DNA from: Tabrizicola sp.
Lineage (GTDB): Bacteria > Pseudomonadota > Alphaproteobacteria > Rhodobacterales > Rhodobacteraceae
Length of the DNA: 64,000 nt
Assembly (NCBI RefSeq): GCF_030694085.1
Contig: NZ_JAUXZE010000039.1
Span: 248,001-312,000 of the forward strand
Direction: 5' to 3'
A model generated the notes under the pieces. The model ran no database searches, was not told the DNA's origin, and worked only from the letters and a program-made list of their open reading frames with translations. The position numbers and the translations under genes are program-made. This document shows, one piece after another, positions 63,136-64,000 of this stretch (the stretch's first letter is position 1; every line of letters begins with the position of its first letter).

Positions 63136-64000
63136 ATGAAGAGACGCAATTTCCTCGCGACGACGGGCCTGACCCTCGCACTTGCCCTTACGGCAACTTC
63201 GGCCGCCTGGGCCCAGAACGCGACGCTGAAAATCGGTTTCGTTGGCGTGACCTCGGGTCCGGCGGCGGCCTGGGGCATTTCGAACCAGCGGTCGATGGAG
63301 GCCCGCGCGGCCTGGCTGAACGAGCTGGGCGGCGTCCAGATCGGCGACACCACCTATGACATCGAGATCGTCCCCTTCGACGACCAGAAGGACCCCAAGC
63401 GCGCAATCGCGGGCCTGGAGAAGATGGCGCAGGACGGCATCCACTATGTCGTCGGCCCGAACGTCGATGACGGCGCGGCAGCGGTGCGCCCGGTCGCCGA
63501 GCAGAACGGGATCATGTATTTCCCCTATGCCTTCCCGAAAGAGCTGTACACCGCGCCGGCATCCAACGCGATCCTGGGTATGGTGGCGAACTATCAGTCC
63601 GGCCCGGCGATCTACAAATACCTGATGGAAAACAAGGGCGTAAAGACGGTCGCCTTTATCGCCGGCAACGAATCCGACCCGCTGAGCCAGCGCGATTCGG
63701 GGGCCGCCGCCGCGCGTGATCTGGGGCTGGACGTCGTTTCCGACACCGTGACCTACCAGATGGACACCACCGACTTCACCCCGGTCCTGCTGCCGGTGAT
63801 CCAGACCGCGCCGGACCTGCTGGTCCTTTCCGGTGTGTCGCCCGCCAACGCGCCGCAGCTGATCCGTTCGGCCCGGGAACTGGGTTACACGGGCCTGATT
63901 TCGACCGAAACCGCGCAGGATGCCGCCGTTCTGGCGGAAGGCGCGGGCGAGCTGGCGAACGGCTTCATCTCGGTCGGCGGGGCGTCGACGCCTGAACTGG
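63136..64000 (+). CDS. branched-chain-type ABC transporter substrate-binding protein (partial)
   Basis: The first 288 residues are present and the gene continues past the right edge. A Sec-type signal peptide (MKRRNFLATTGLTLALALTA, cleavage after AWA about 26) is followed by the HAAT family start LKIGFVGVTSGPAAAWGI and the VVGPNVDDGAAAVRPVAEQN block. An AGGGAG site at 63123-63128 precedes the ATG by seven bases. It is a different protein from the binding protein at 53299, so a second transporter of this class begins here. Ligand unknown. Confidence 0.9.
   Translation, partial: MKRRNFLATTGLTLALALTATSAAWAQNATLKIGFVGVTSGPAAAWGISNQRSMEARAAWLNELGGVQIGDTTYDIEIVPFDDQKDPKRAIAGLEKMAQDGIHYVVGPNVDDGAAAVRPVAEQNGIMYFPYAFPKELYTAPASNAILGMVANYQSGPAIYKYLMENKGVKTVAFIAGNESDPLSQRDSGAAAARDLGLDVVSDTVTYQMDTTDFTPVLLPVIQTAPDLLVLSGVSPANAPQLIRSARELGYTGLISTETAQDAAVLAEGAGELANGFISVGGASTPEL

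Overview
The window is high-GC DNA with alphaproteobacterial gene style. Genes overlap tightly by ATGA or TGATG, Tat-type twin-arginine exports are common, and the T6SS and aromatic-catabolism gene sets look like those of Rhodobacteraceae. The organism was inferred only from composition and protein style. No tRNA, rRNA, CRISPR array, insertion sequence or prophage was seen.

Layout. (1) 1-1291: the end of an unrecognised gene and a sulfotransferase-like gene. (2) 1384-7871: a T6SS effector-loading cassette. It holds a TIGR02270 HEAT-like protein, a DUF2169 adaptor, a ketosynthase-like pseudoenzyme, a PAAR-like DUF4150 protein with a Cys/His-rich tail that resembles a deaminase, two orphan genes that may encode immunity proteins, and a DUF6484 protein on the opposite strand. 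(3) 7883-36586: a complete T6SS. clpV points left; ppkA, tssA, B, C, hcp, tssE, F, G, fha, tssJ, K, L, M and tagF point right; vgrG, a DotU/IcmF hybrid gene, an M15 peptidase gene and pppA point left; an OmpA-family gene closes the block. PpkA, Fha and PppA make a full threonine-phosphorylation switch, and three proteins are built to touch peptidoglycan.

(4) 36623-48541: a carbon-acquisition locus. An Asp-box sialidase-like gene diverges from a Dpp-type ABC transporter operon that continues into a PdxA2-type dehydrogenase, a DapA/NanA-family lyase and an iron-dependent alcohol dehydrogenase. A DUF1537 acid-sugar kinase and a GntR regulator face them on the minus strand. The set suggests uptake and breakdown of a sugar acid or a glycoconjugate carrying one.

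(5) 48676-62960: a hydroxylated-aromatic catabolic operon. A LysR gene diverges from an intradiol dioxygenase with an altered iron site, a PcpA/LinE-like extradiol dioxygenase, a hydrolase, a maleylacetate reductase, a five-gene LivKGFHM-type transporter, a Tat-exported NTF2-like protein, a TfdB-like flavin hydroxylase, a hydroxyquinol 1,2-dioxygenase and a BKACE enzyme. A GntR gene ends the block. The logic is ring hydroxylation, ring cleavage to maleylacetate, reduction to 3-oxoadipate and possibly direct cleavage by the BKACE. (6) 63136-64000: the start of a second branched-chain-type substrate-binding protein, cut by the window edge.

The most unusual items are the DotU/IcmF hybrid, the deaminase-like tail of the DUF4150 protein, the catalytically dead ketosynthase-like protein, the His-to-Gln change in one intradiol dioxygenase, and a hairpin repeat present twice with compensatory stem changes.
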